Shown: piece by piece, positions 35,069 through 43,294 of the stretch | How the letters are laid out: every line of letters starts with the position of its first letter | Numbering within the stretch: the first letter of the stretch is position 1 | Assembly: GCF_022601875.1 (NCBI RefSeq) | Contig: NZ_JAKVIP010000005.1 | Location: forward strand, 129,178 to 193,177 | DNA length: 64,000 nucleotides | Reading direction: 5' to 3' | Source: Chryseobacterium sp. SSA4.19 | Lineage (GTDB): Bacteria > Bacteroidota > Bacteroidia > Flavobacteriales > Weeksellaceae | Position numbers and translations under genes: made by a program | Notes under the pieces: generated by a model | Database searches by the model: none | Told to the model about the DNA's origin: nothing | What the model saw: the letters and a program-made list of their open reading frames with translations, nothing else

Positions 35069-36124
35069 TTAGAAATTCATCACATCTTTAACAATGCCGT
35101 TATTTTGGGTGTGCTGCAGTAATTCTGCCTCAATAAAAGCTTTAACTTGATCTTCTGAACCATCATTAGGAAACAAAAGATGAACATTAGCACCGGCATC
35201 CAGTGTGAAAAATAAAGGTAAAGCGGTCTCTTTTCTGAATTTCCAGATCTTATTAATCACTTCCAGGGTTCCTGTCTGCATTAATATAAAAGCAGGGTCG
35301 CTCATCATCATCATGGCGTGCAGCGTTAAAGCTTCGTGCTCTACCAGCTTAATGAAGCTTGCCATATCACCACTTGCTAAGATGTCTTTCATCGGACCGA
35401 AATTTTCCCTGGCTTCCTGGAATCTTCTTTCTGCATAAGGATTGGTATTCATCAGTCCATGCCCTACCGTAGAAGACACCGACTTCTGTCCTTCATGGAT
35501 GAGCAAAACCCAATCGTTGAAATTTTTGAAAATATCATGAATTTCATCATTCGGATACTGTACGGCATAGAGATCAGAGCTTCCTTTAATTTGGGATTCA
35601 CCCCAGACCACTAATCCGCTGTATAAGCTTCTGCAGGCGCTTCCACTTCCTAATCTGGCTAAAAAAGATGCCTTTTTTAATGATTCTTCTTCAGTTTTTT
35701 TTTCCGTAAAAGCTTCATCCAGTTTCATCAGGCATTTGGCAATCGCCCCGAACCCGGAAGCTGAACTGGCAATCCCTGAACTGTGAGGAAATGTATTTTG
35801 TGTCCGGATCACGTATTTCCCCTTCAAAATCCATGGAAGATACTGCTCAATATTGTTAAAATATTTTTCTATTTTCTCGGCGAATTTTATTTCTTCGCTT
35901 CCTCCCAGAAAAGTCTGTACAACAAACGGTTCATCAGCAATAAACTCTATCGTGGTATCTGTCTTACAATGATTCAGGGTATAGCTGATGCTTGGATTTG
36001 CAGGAATCTGGTTATCATATTTTCCCCAATATTTAATCAGGGCAATATTAGACGGGCAGCTTTCCGAAACTGTTTGATTATATATGTTAAATTCTTTTTT
36101 TCCTAAAAATTCCTGTGTTGTCAT
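35069..36124 (-). CDS. mvaD: Diphosphomevalonate decarboxylase
   Basis: 351 residues of a GHMP-kinase superfamily enzyme. SNIALIKYWGKYD (25-37) and the ATP loop PHSSGIASSASGFGAIA are diagnostic; FTLDAGANVHLL carries the C-terminal conserved Asp. It turns mevalonate diphosphate into IPP, showing that this bacterium uses the mevalonate pathway, which feeds the polyprenyl synthase at 7830. The family is 320-400 residues. It is separated from the acyl-CoA synthetase by about 60 bases. Confidence 0.92.
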   Translation of the reverse strand: MTTQEFLGKKEFNIYNQTVSESCPSNIALIKYWGKYDNQIPANPSISYTLNHCKTDTTIEFIADEPFVVQTFLGGSEEIKFAEKIEKYFNNIEQYLPWILKGKYVIRTQNTFPHSSGIASSASGFGAIAKCLMKLDEAFTEKKTEEESLKKASFLARLGSGSACRSLYSGLVVWGESQIKGSSDLYAVQYPNDEIHDIFKNFNDWVLLIHEGQKSVSSTVGHGLMNTNPYAERRFQEARENFGPMKDILASGDMASFIKLVEHEALTLHAMMMMSDPAFILMQTGTLEVINKIWKFRKETALPLFFTLDAGANVHLLFPNDGSEDQVKAFIEAELLQHTQNNGIVKDVMNF

Positions 36125-36185
36125 AATTTGGTTTAAATAATAATGTTATCTATCGAACCTTATGTTTATTCTTATCAGCCGATAA

Positions 36186-37955
36186 TTAATACATTTTTTC
36201 AATAATATCCGAGTATCTTTTGAGTACCACATTCCTTTTTACTTTAAGTGTCGGTGTAATTTCTCCGGAACTGATATCAAATTCTGTGGGCATCAATGTA
36301 AATTTCTTTATCTTCTCGAAATCTGACATATGGCTTTGCAGTTCTTTGATCTTAGCTTTATAAAAATCATTCACCTTCTCGTAGTTCACGACATCTTCCC
36401 AGCGGGTAAACGGAATATGATTGTTTTTAATAAAATCCTGTAAAAATTCAAAATTCGGAACGATCAACGCCGATACGAACTGCCTATCCTCTGCAATCAG
36501 AACAATTTGCTGGATAAAATTATTATTCGTCAGAAGGTTTTCAATCTGTTGCGGGGCAATATATTTCCCGTTGGAGGTTTTCATAAGATCCTTTAAACGG
36601 TCTGTAATTGTAAGGTTTCCCTCATCATCGATCTTACCGGCATCACCGGTTTTGAACCAGCCGTCATTTGTGAAAACATCCAGGGTATCTTGTGGCTTAT
36701 TATAATATCCTTTCATAATTCCTTTTCCTTTCGCCTGGATCTCATTGCCTTCACCGATGCGGAGTTCTACTCCGGGGAGCGGCTTCCCACTGGTTCCGTG
36801 TTCAAAATGGGTTAAAGGGAAAAGCGTTAAAGTTGCAGTAGTCTCCGTCAGCCCATAGCCTACCGTTACATGAATTCCAACCGATTCAAAAAAACGGGTT
36901 ACTTCCGGGGATAACGAAGCGCCACCACAAGGCAGGAACCATAACCGTCCGCCCATTTTTGCTTTTATTTTACTAAAAACCAATACTTCTGCAAGGAATT
37001 CTTTTATTTTTAACCCTAAAGGAATTTTATTTTCTTTTCTTCTGAGTTCTGCCGTCTGCCATCCTGTTTCCAGTGCCCAGCTGAAAATCTTTTTCCTGAA
37101 TGAAGAACCTTCTTCAGCCTTTTCCAATACACCGGCATAAATTTTCTGAAAAAATCTCGGAACGGCACACATCATGGTCGGTTTTACTTCTTCCAAAGTT
37201 TTAGCAATATTTTTCGGGTCTTCAAGAAAATACACCCTTGCTCCGCCGTACAGGCATAAAAGGCTCCAGCTCCGTTCAAAGACATGGCTTAACGGTAAGA
37301 AAGCCAACGACAGTTCTTCTTCAAAATTTTTAAATTTAAAAAATTCAAAATGAGCATCAAAAGCATTAATGAAATTCCCATGAGTCAGCATAACTCCTTT
37401 AGGCGTTCCCGTTGTTCCTGAAGTGTAAATAAGAGTGGCTACATCGTTAATTTCTTTTTTACAGAACTCCAGCTCGGGAGAGGATTTGGCAATGAAATCT
37501 TCCAGATAAAAACTGCTGAATTCTTTTTTGATCCAGACGGCCTTCTTAGAAATAATAATAGTTTCAAGCCCGGTTTTTCCGGACTTGAAAATTTCCAGGC
37601 AGGCATCATATTGTGCCTGGTCTCCCACCAGAATAATTTTTGCTCCCGAATCACTGATGATATATTCTGCCTGATCGGCATTATTGGTTGAATAGACAGG
37701 AACCGTTACTGCTCCAATCGCCATTGCCGCCAGATCACAGATCATCCATTCTGAGGAATTATCAGCATAAATGGCCACTTTATCATTTTCTGCGATTCCT
37801 GCACTTTTTAGGGCATTGGCTGTTTTAAAAATAATTTCACTGAATTTCTGCCAGCTCAGCTCCTTCCATCCTGCATCTTTTTTCCTAAATCCGATGGCCG
37901 GTTTTATGGCATGCCTTTCTATATTTTTTTGAATAATTGCCTCTGCAAGATTCAT
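36186..37955 (-). CDS. Long-chain acyl-CoA synthetase (AMP-binding)
   Basis: 589 residues. The ATP/AMP motif LIYTSGTTGTPKGVMLTHGN (about 176-194) and the adenylate motif GYGLTETTATLT are followed by GWFKTGDAGKIDDEGNLTITDRLKDLMKTSNGKYIAP, which holds the hinge and catalytic region. It activates fatty acids to acyl-CoA at the membrane. Its start overlaps the upstream epimerase stop by 4 bases (ATGA), so the two form an operon. Confidence 0.92.
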   Translation of the reverse strand: MNLAEAIIQKNIERHAIKPAIGFRKKDAGWKELSWQKFSEIIFKTANALKSAGIAENDKVAIYADNSSEWMICDLAAMAIGAVTVPVYSTNNADQAEYIISDSGAKIILVGDQAQYDACLEIFKSGKTGLETIIISKKAVWIKKEFSSFYLEDFIAKSSPELEFCKKEINDVATLIYTSGTTGTPKGVMLTHGNFINAFDAHFEFFKFKNFEEELSLAFLPLSHVFERSWSLLCLYGGARVYFLEDPKNIAKTLEEVKPTMMCAVPRFFQKIYAGVLEKAEEGSSFRKKIFSWALETGWQTAELRRKENKIPLGLKIKEFLAEVLVFSKIKAKMGGRLWFLPCGGASLSPEVTRFFESVGIHVTVGYGLTETTATLTLFPLTHFEHGTSGKPLPGVELRIGEGNEIQAKGKGIMKGYYNKPQDTLDVFTNDGWFKTGDAGKIDDEGNLTITDRLKDLMKTSNGKYIAPQQIENLLTNNNFIQQIVLIAEDRQFVSALIVPNFEFLQDFIKNNHIPFTRWEDVVNYEKVNDFYKAKIKELQSHMSDFEKIKKFTLMPTEFDISSGEITPTLKVKRNVVLKRYSDIIEKMY

Positions 37956-38965
37956 TTCTTCAACTTTTTATCGTTCATATAATTTTTAAGATGGAAATTA
38001 ACCGTTTCCTCCAAAGGAATAAACTGATATGCTATCCTGTCTTTTATTTTCCGGTTGGAAATAATATTCATTACAGAAACAGCCTCAATATTTGCTTTGG
38101 TTGCCATTCTCAGCACCGGAACCAGCCATCCGAAAAGCGTATTCGCTAAAACACCCATATTCAACTGAAATTTTGAGAGCACCTTTGCTTCTTTCAGCCC
38201 TAATGACGTCCGGATTTGTCTTCCGATCTCGACATATTTTTTACTTTCAGAAATAATAATAAAACGTTCTCCGAATATATTTTTTTCCATAAGTTCCACA
38301 GAAATTCTGGCTACATCTCTTACATCAGCATAGCTTGTCCCGCCGGAAAAAGTGAAGCTGTTCTTTTCAAAAGTCGGAAAAATATCTCCGCTGCTGTTTC
38401 CCCAGTTTCCGCTTCCGACAATCATTCCCGGATTGATAATAACGGTATTCAACCCTTCAGCAGAGGCCCTCCATACTTCCATTTCTGCAAGATGTTTGGA
38501 AATGGCATACGCAGAGTGTTCTTCTTTGGGATTAAACTCAGAAGTTTCGTCCAGCTCACCGTTCTCATTAAAAAGATCCAGCACGGCTATGGAACTTACA
38601 TGAAGAAATTTTTTCACAGATGAATGGTCGCAGGCATACAAAAGATTTTCAGTACCTTTTACATTTGTACGATAAATCTCTTTATCATCTTTGGGATTGA
38701 ATCCTACTTTTGCAGCACAGTGGTACACCTCACTAACTCCTTCCAGGACATTCTGAAGTAATTGAATATCATCAAAATCAACATCCACCCATTCAATTTT
38801 ATTAAAAAAATCTTCAGGATTTTCCGTATAAAATGTAAAAGAATGTTTCACTTCGTTTAAATCGCTCGACGGTCTTTTAGAGGCGCGAACTTTTTTCCCT
38901 TTTTTTAAAAGTTCCAAAACAATTACCCTTCCCAAAATTCCGGTAGCTCCCGTTACAAAAACCAT
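37952..38965 (-). CDS. NAD-dependent epimerase/dehydratase (extended SDR)
   Basis: 337 residues. The dinucleotide loop VTGATGILGRVIVLELLKKG (4-23), the YAISK active-site pair (Tyr/Lys) and VIINPGMIVGSGNWG mark an extended SDR. The C-terminus (AVSVMNIISNRKIKDRIAYQFIPLEETV) resembles dihydroflavonol-reductase or 3-beta-HSD-type SDRs rather than sugar epimerases. Co-transcribed with the acyl-CoA synthetase, it may work on an acyl or lipid substrate. No membrane segment. Confidence 0.85.
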   Translation of the reverse strand: MVFVTGATGILGRVIVLELLKKGKKVRASKRPSSDLNEVKHSFTFYTENPEDFFNKIEWVDVDFDDIQLLQNVLEGVSEVYHCAAKVGFNPKDDKEIYRTNVKGTENLLYACDHSSVKKFLHVSSIAVLDLFNENGELDETSEFNPKEEHSAYAISKHLAEMEVWRASAEGLNTVIINPGMIVGSGNWGNSSGDIFPTFEKNSFTFSGGTSYADVRDVARISVELMEKNIFGERFIIISESKKYVEIGRQIRTSLGLKEAKVLSKFQLNMGVLANTLFGWLVPVLRMATKANIEAVSVMNIISNRKIKDRIAYQFIPLEETVNFHLKNYMNDKKLKK

Positions 38966-39251
38966 CAGTTATTTTTACTAAGTTGACTAAATTATATTCA
39001 TATTCTGCGTTATGCAAATTTGCGATTTTTAAAGGAGAAATCAGTTTTTAATTCGTGATAAATCATAAATAAATTTACAGAGGACTAAATCTGATTAATG
39101 AAACAAACATTATGCTTTTTTCTGCAAATCCACACCAGGCCAAACAGACTTGATCCTTTATTAAGGCCGATATTTATTTCAGATCATTTTCTAAATTAAA
39201 TAATAGCAATTGTACGTATCATTGAATTAAACTAAATCAGGCTAACTGTTA
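38966..39251. other. Gene-free region upstream of epimerase operon
   Basis: About 285 bases of AT-rich sequence holding the promoter region of the minus-strand epimerase/acyl-CoA synthetase operon. No frame, RNA gene or repeat is recognised. Confidence 0.5.
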
Positions 39252-39278
39252 AAAGAAAAACGGGCTGAAGCCCGTTTC
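39252..39278 (-). terminator. Intrinsic terminator closing the graspetide cluster
   Basis: On the minus strand AAACGGGCTT / AGCCCGTTT forms a tight GC-rich hairpin followed by TTCTTTT. It lies about 45 bases after the MvdD-like stop. Confidence 0.85.
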
Positions 39279-39321
39279 TGATTATTTTAAATTTCTTGTT
39301 TTTATTACTTTTCAGCTGATC

Positions 39322-40326
39322 TTATGCCAAAACCATATTGTTTCTTCTCGGAGCTTTATCACACAAAAGGTCAGCAATACTTTTTGAAATCTGATTTTGT
39401 TCCGTAAGGTTATCAAGCCAGAAAAATTCTCCGGCAGCATTGATTTCGATAAAATAATATTCATCTTCAGGAGAGACAATCATATCAATAGCTCCATAAT
39501 CCACGTGGTATACATCTAAAAGCTCTAATATTTTTACTTCAATATCCTGCGGAAGCTGTGTGGGAATCCACTTATCGATAAGGTTGACACCATCTTTCCG
39601 CCAATCTGTTTTTGCCGCTTCAGACTGTTGGGAATCGATTTCAAAAGCATATATATCACGGCCTACAACTGTTATACGAAGTTCTTTTTGCTTTTCAATT
39701 TTTTGCTGGAACTGCATCGGGCAATAGAGAAGCGTATCCAGTTCTTCCAGTTTGTCTTCATTCACCACATTGGTGAATACTACATTTTCTATCCCGTCTT
39801 CATAAATAGCAAAACCGGTCTGCATTTTAGCCACCACATCCTTATGCTTTACAATAAATTTTTTCGCTTTGTCAGGATTATTGGTGACACAGGTTGCCGG
39901 AATTTTAAATCCAATCTTATCTGCGATTTTCAGCTGTTCTTCTTTGCTGTCCAGCCTTCTGTAAACACTTGGTTTTCCCAGAGAATACACGTCCACCGAT
40001 TCTAAAAATCCAAAAAGCGTCGTGCGGATTTCACCCATCGCGGCACCGTAAAACTTGGTATCAAGCTCATCTTTTACTCCCTGACCGATATTGTAAGCTC
40101 TTCTGTACCACACAGCTGAAATATCATCCAAACGATATTCTTTTTCAGGGGTTTCTAATTTTGTAGTCCATTCGCCGTCCTGAAATGTGGTCGATAATTT
40201 ATTTTTAAGCGGATACTCGTCTACATTGAAGCGAATAACTTCACAACCGTTTTTATCGATGTATTCGGTTACTTTATCTATTGAAAAATTATCTCCCGTA
40301 TGGGTAATTATTAAAATTTTATTCAT
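39322..40326 (-). CDS. mvdD: MvdD-like ATP-grasp ligase (graspetide omega-ester former)
   Basis: 334 residues. It follows the MvdD/MdnC order: ITHTGDNFSIDKVTEYI, VIRFNVDEYP, AVWYRRAY, CVTNNPDKAKKF, KMQTGFAIYEDG, CPMQFQQKIEKQKELRITVVG, DWRKDG and the C-terminal VDYGAIDMIV...YFIEINAAGEFFWL. In microviridin systems this enzyme makes the Thr/Ser-to-Asp/Glu side-chain esters using ATP. It is the last gene of the cluster, overlapping the MvdC-like gene by 8 bases. A related Chryseobacterium enzyme (CdnC of the chryseoviridin system) is described, so this assignment rests on a known family. Confidence 0.92.
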   Translation of the reverse strand: MNKILIITHTGDNFSIDKVTEYIDKNGCEVIRFNVDEYPLKNKLSTTFQDGEWTTKLETPEKEYRLDDISAVWYRRAYNIGQGVKDELDTKFYGAAMGEIRTTLFGFLESVDVYSLGKPSVYRRLDSKEEQLKIADKIGFKIPATCVTNNPDKAKKFIVKHKDVVAKMQTGFAIYEDGIENVVFTNVVNEDKLEELDTLLYCPMQFQQKIEKQKELRITVVGRDIYAFEIDSQQSEAAKTDWRKDGVNLIDKWIPTQLPQDIEVKILELLDVYHVDYGAIDMIVSPEDEYYFIEINAAGEFFWLDNLTEQNQISKSIADLLCDKAPRRNNMVLA

Positions 40327-41275
40327 TGGTTTTCATTCTTTTTATAAGGTTGTCGGCAATTCTTTCTGCAATCGGGAAATTTAATTCTTTTTGCAGCATT
40401 CCCCATTCTCCCTGTGGATTTACTTCCAGGAAATAATAATTTCCATCTTTTCCTTTAATCATGTCTATTGCTCCAATATAAAGCCCCATTTCTTTCATCA
40501 TAGAGGTGAGATTAGCTTGAATATATTCAGGCAAATGATATGCAGACCAGAAATAATTTCCCTTTGCAACCCGCCAGTCGACATTTTCGCTGTTATTGAT
40601 TTTTCCGGTAAAAAATTCACCGTTCACATAGACAATTCTCAATTCATATTCCTTTTCGACATAAGGTTGGAAAATCATCGGACAATAGGCGATATCAGCA
40701 ATATCGTCAAGAGAATTTTCATCAATAATATTTGTTGACAGAAAATTTTCTCCACTCATAGACTTTGAAATAACGCCGTGCAGCTTTGCTACCATTTTTC
40801 CATTGCAGCTTTCCTGAAAAAATGCCGTAATCCTATCCGAATCATTAGAGAAAATAGTTTTAGGAATGGTCAAATTATTTTTTTTTGCAATTTTCAGCTG
40901 AAACATCTTATTCCCGTCAATTTTATTCTCATTTTCCAAAGGATTAATCCACGGAAGATGTTCCAAAATGGTAAGAAGATTATATCTGAGGCTTACATAT
41001 TCTTTCAGGAAAACAGATCGGTAACTTTCATCCAGCTCTTCCGGAATGCTGATGCCCCAGGATTTTCTGTGCCAGACTGCCTGTATTTCTTTAGAATTGA
41101 TTGTATTTCCTAATTCATCCGTTAACTCAAAAAAGTCTTCACGGATCATGATTTTCTGAAGATGATTCAACCGATCAGAATTCAACCTGAAATAGGAAAT
41201 ATTTTTCGTTTTTAAATAGTCAAAAAAGAGATCGATGTTATAAAAATCTCCGGAATGCGTGATACAAAGAATCAT
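40319..41275 (-). CDS. mvdC: MvdC-like ATP-grasp ligase (graspetide omega-amide former)
   Basis: 318 residues. Blocks match MvdC/MdnB: ITHSGDFYNIDLFFDYL, YFRLNSDRLNHL, AVWHRKSW, LTIPKTIFSNDSD, MVAKLHGVISKSMSG, CPMIFQPYVEKEYELRIVYV, NVDWRVAKGNYF and IGAIDMIKGKDGNYYFLEVNPQGEWGML. In microviridins this enzyme closes the Lys-to-Glu/Asp lactam. ATP-grasp metal ligands are the C-terminal Glu-x-Asn pair. It is preceded by an intrinsic terminator behind the precursor genes, so it depends on read-through or a weak own promoter. Confidence 0.9.
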   Translation of the reverse strand: MILCITHSGDFYNIDLFFDYLKTKNISYFRLNSDRLNHLQKIMIREDFFELTDELGNTINSKEIQAVWHRKSWGISIPEELDESYRSVFLKEYVSLRYNLLTILEHLPWINPLENENKIDGNKMFQLKIAKKNNLTIPKTIFSNDSDRITAFFQESCNGKMVAKLHGVISKSMSGENFLSTNIIDENSLDDIADIAYCPMIFQPYVEKEYELRIVYVNGEFFTGKINNSENVDWRVAKGNYFWSAYHLPEYIQANLTSMMKEMGLYIGAIDMIKGKDGNYYFLEVNPQGEWGMLQKELNFPIAERIADNLIKRMKTNE

Positions 41276-41296
41276 TTGCCGATTGTAATTATTAAA

Positions 41297-41325
41297 AAAG
41301 GAAACTTAATGTGTAAGTTTCCTTT
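41297..41325 (-). terminator. Attenuating terminator between graspetide precursors and ligases
   Basis: Perfect 12-bp stem (41297-41308 and 41314-41325, arms AAAGGAAACTTA / TAAGTTTCCTTT) with a 5-base loop; on the minus strand it ends in TTTTTT. It lies between the last precursor stop (41367) and the MvdC-like start (41275), and should make precursor mRNA more abundant than enzyme mRNA. Confidence 0.9.
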
Positions 41326-41366
41326 ATGTAGATTTTGTTTAAAATTTTATTTGAAACAATTCTTGC

Positions 41367-41570
41367 TTATACCACAGGAGCGTCATCATCACCATCAGAT
41401 GGATACTTCATTGTCTGCATCATATCCAATGTTGGTTTTGTTACCGTGTCAATAGTTGGCTTGGTAATAATACCCGTTCCGTCACCTCCTTTTACTTTTT
41501 GAGGCTCACTGATTTGCTTTTCAAGGAATGATGCGAAAAAAGGTTTCTTTTTTGAATTCTTGTTTTTCAT
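41367..41570 (-). CDS. Multi-core graspetide precursor 1
   Basis: 67 residues. Leader with KKPFFASFLEKQ (the PFFARFLE-type recognition helix) and KVKGG (25-29), then core modules T36-x4-D41 and T44-x4-D49 and a C-terminal microviridin core T53-M-K55-YPSD-G-D61-D-D. Thr/Asp pairs should become esters; Ser58 with Asp61 a second ester; Lys55 can form a lactam with an acidic residue after it. The spacing between the second module and the terminal core is 9, one more than in the other three. Last precursor before the terminator. Confidence 0.88.
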   Translation of the reverse strand: MKNKNSKKKPFFASFLEKQISEPQKVKGGDGTGIITKPTIDTVTKPTLDMMQTMKYPSDGDDDAPVV

Positions 41571-41604
41571 AATGCTTATTTTGGATTAAAAATATAAGTT
41601 CTGT

Positions 41605-41826
41605 TTATTCGAATGTACCGTCTTCATCACTATCTGATGGATATTTCATCGATACTATATCTTGTCCGGGCTGGGTTACACTGTCAACAAGCAGTGACGT
41701 AACATTATCCCGCAACACTCCTGTTGTTGTATCTCCGGAACCACCTTTCACTTTTTCAGGATCTGCAATCTGCTTTTCCAGAAATGAAGCAAAAAACGGC
41801 TTCTTTTTTGAATCTTTGTTTTTCAT
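41605..41826 (-). CDS. Multi-core graspetide precursor 2
   Basis: 73 residues with the same leader (PFFASFLEKQ, KVKGG). Three 8-residue modules T35-x4-D40, T43-x4-D48 and T51-x4-D56 precede the terminal core S59-M-K61-YPSD65-S-D67-E68-D. Here the first ring residue is Ser instead of Thr, still able to form an ester. Lys61 and Glu68 keep the lactam possible. The gap to the next precursor is 34 bases. Too small and repetitive for homology beyond the leader and core. Confidence 0.88.
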   Translation of the reverse strand: MKNKDSKKKPFFASFLEKQIADPEKVKGGSGDTTTGVLRDNVTSLLVDSVTQPGQDIVSMKYPSDSDEDGTFE

Positions 41827-41861
41827 CGTATGATAACTTGATTGATACAGTATTCGGTTCC

Positions 41862-42044
41862 CTATAATGCGTTTCCGCTTTCGTCATTATCAGACGGATA
41901 TTTCAAGGTCACATGATCCCCGCCTGGTCTTGTAGAATTATCCAGAAGTGGAGAGGTAGCACCACCTTTTACTTTTTCAGGATCCTGGATCTGTTTTTCC
42001 AGAAATGAAGCGAAGAACGGTTTTTTTGATTTTTTGTTTTCCAT
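41862..42044 (-). CDS. Multi-core graspetide precursor 3
   Basis: 60 residues: leader PFFASFLEKQIQDPEKVKGG, two modules T30-x4-D35 and T38-x4-D43, terminal core T46-L-K48-YPSD52-N-D54-E55. The terminal core fits the microviridin consensus best: Thr46-Asp52 and Ser51-Asp54 esters, Lys48-Glu55 lactam. Shortest of the four. Separated by 35 and 29 bases from its neighbours, so one transcript. Confidence 0.9.
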   Translation of the reverse strand: MENKKSKKPFFASFLEKQIQDPEKVKGGATSPLLDNSTRPGGDHVTLKYPSDNDESGNAL

Positions 42045-42073
42045 AATATTTTATTTGATAAGGTTAAACGAAA

Positions 42074-42313
42074 TTAATCGAGATCCTGAGCAGAATCACT
42101 GTCAGACGGATACCTCATTGTAACAGCATCAAGTCCAGGAGAGGTTGCATTATCTCTGAGTACCCCTGTTACATTATCTTTCTGAGTATCGGTCACCTCG
42201 TCTGCAAGCACTGACGTTATAGGGCTCGTCCCTCCTTTTACTTTTTCAGGATCCTGGATCTGCTTTTCGAGGTACGAAGCAAAAAACGGTTTTTTTGATT
42301 TCTTATTTTCCAT
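42074..42313 (-). CDS. Multi-core graspetide precursor 4 (first in the transcript)
   Basis: 79 residues: leader PFFASYLEKQIQDPEKVKGG, then four modules at exact 8-residue steps (T33-D38, T41-D46, T49-D54, T57-D62) and a terminal core T65-M-R67-YPSD71-S-D73-S. The lactam Lys is Arg and the following acceptor Glu is Ser, so only two esters are possible in the terminal core. The leader is followed directly by GG-TSPI. Upstream lies the probable cluster promoter (TACTTTAG-like, complement of 42343-42350), a weak match. Confidence 0.9.
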   Translation of the reverse strand: MENKKSKKPFFASYLEKQIQDPEKVKGGTSPITSVLADEVTDTQKDNVTGVLRDNATSPGLDAVTMRYPSDSDSAQDLD

Positions 42314-42429
42314 TGTTATTAATATTAATGATTTAGAGAACTCTAAAGTATCAAAAAAAAATCACACGATGAAGAATAAAATTAATTTTAAGAAAATTTT
42401 AACAAATTCAAATAAATAATACGATAATA

Positions 42430-43209
42430 TTAATTAATCTTCAAAAATTGTCTGACAACACTTGCAAAATCAACAGGATTCTCTGCCTGAACCCAGTGCC
42501 CTGCATTTTTCACAGTTACGAATTCAGCTTTTGGGAACTGCTGTTTAATGGAAAACTGGTCCTGTGGAAGGATATAGTTTGATTTTTCTCCTGAAATAAA
42601 CAATGTTTTACCTTCAAAAACCCCGAACCTGATGGCATTGGAGACAAAATCATTATACTTCTCAGAAAGGGTTCTAAGGTTGAATCTCCAGTTAAGCTTT
42701 TTATCATCATCCCAATACAGGTTTTTAGCCAAAAACTGAATGGTCGATTTTTCAGGAATATACTGACTCAGAACCGCTTCGACTTCACTTCTGGAATGAA
42801 CTGAATTAAAGTCTACTGTTTCAAGCGCCTTGATAATTCCCTGGTGATGCGGAGGATATGCCTTTGGAGAAATATCCACCACAATCAGTCTTTCTACATG
42901 TTCCGGATATTTCACAGCAAACTGCATAACGGCTTTTCCTCCCAAAGAATGTCCTAAGATATGGGCTTTTCCAATCCCATAATGTTCCATATACCGGAAT
43001 ATATCGTCAGCTAAGTCATCATGGGACATATTGTCGGAATGAAAACTTCTTCCATGATTTCTGAGATCAATTAAATGAACAGGCAGATATTCTCCGAGAT
43101 CCTTGCCGAAGCTTCCCCAGTTATCCAGCATTCCAAATAATCCGTGAAATACCAGAAGAGGTGTTGATGAAAGACTTTCGCCGAATATTTTTGAATTTAA
43201 AATTTCCAT
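42430..43209 (-). CDS. Alpha/beta hydrolase
   Basis: 259 residues with the alpha/beta fold: LLVFHGLFGMLDNWG (oxyanion His-Gly), HLIDLRNHGRS, the nucleophile elbow GHSLGG (Ser88 in 86-91) and the C-terminal KNAGHWVQAENP with the catalytic His. It resembles YbfF/acyl-esterase members. A serine esterase or thioesterase of unknown substrate. It lies upstream of the graspetide genes but about 115 bases away with separate signals; a role in peptide release is only a possibility. Confidence 0.88.
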   Translation of the reverse strand: MEILNSKIFGESLSSTPLLVFHGLFGMLDNWGSFGKDLGEYLPVHLIDLRNHGRSFHSDNMSHDDLADDIFRYMEHYGIGKAHILGHSLGGKAVMQFAVKYPEHVERLIVVDISPKAYPPHHQGIIKALETVDFNSVHSRSEVEAVLSQYIPEKSTIQFLAKNLYWDDDKKLNWRFNLRTLSEKYNDFVSNAIRFGVFEGKTLFISGEKSNYILPQDQFSIKQQFPKAEFVTVKNAGHWVQAENPVDFASVVRQFLKIN

Positions 43210-43220
43210 ATTTTTATAAG

Positions 43221-43275
43221 ATGTTAGAAGTTAGAAACTAAAAGTTAGGAAAATCTATCCTTAACTTCTAATTTC
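43221..43275. repeat. Short inverted repeat between hydrolase and pdxJ
   Basis: TTAGAAGTTAG appears next to AGAAACTAAAAGTTAG, and its near-complement CTTAACTTCTAATTTCTCAAC follows about 35 bases later. Low-complexity words of this type are dispersed in related genomes; it could fold in the transcript. Confidence 0.4.
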
Positions 43276-43294
43276 TCAACTCCGGTTTCTATTG

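Noticed and set aside
38216..38623. 135-codon plus-strand frame opposite the SDR gene
   Set aside because: Shadow of the epimerase gene, no recognisable features.
41367..42313. Precursor genes as a simple tandem DNA repeat without coding role
   Set aside because: Leaders and cores are conserved at protein level with differing DNA, each has a start and stop, and the ligases follow.
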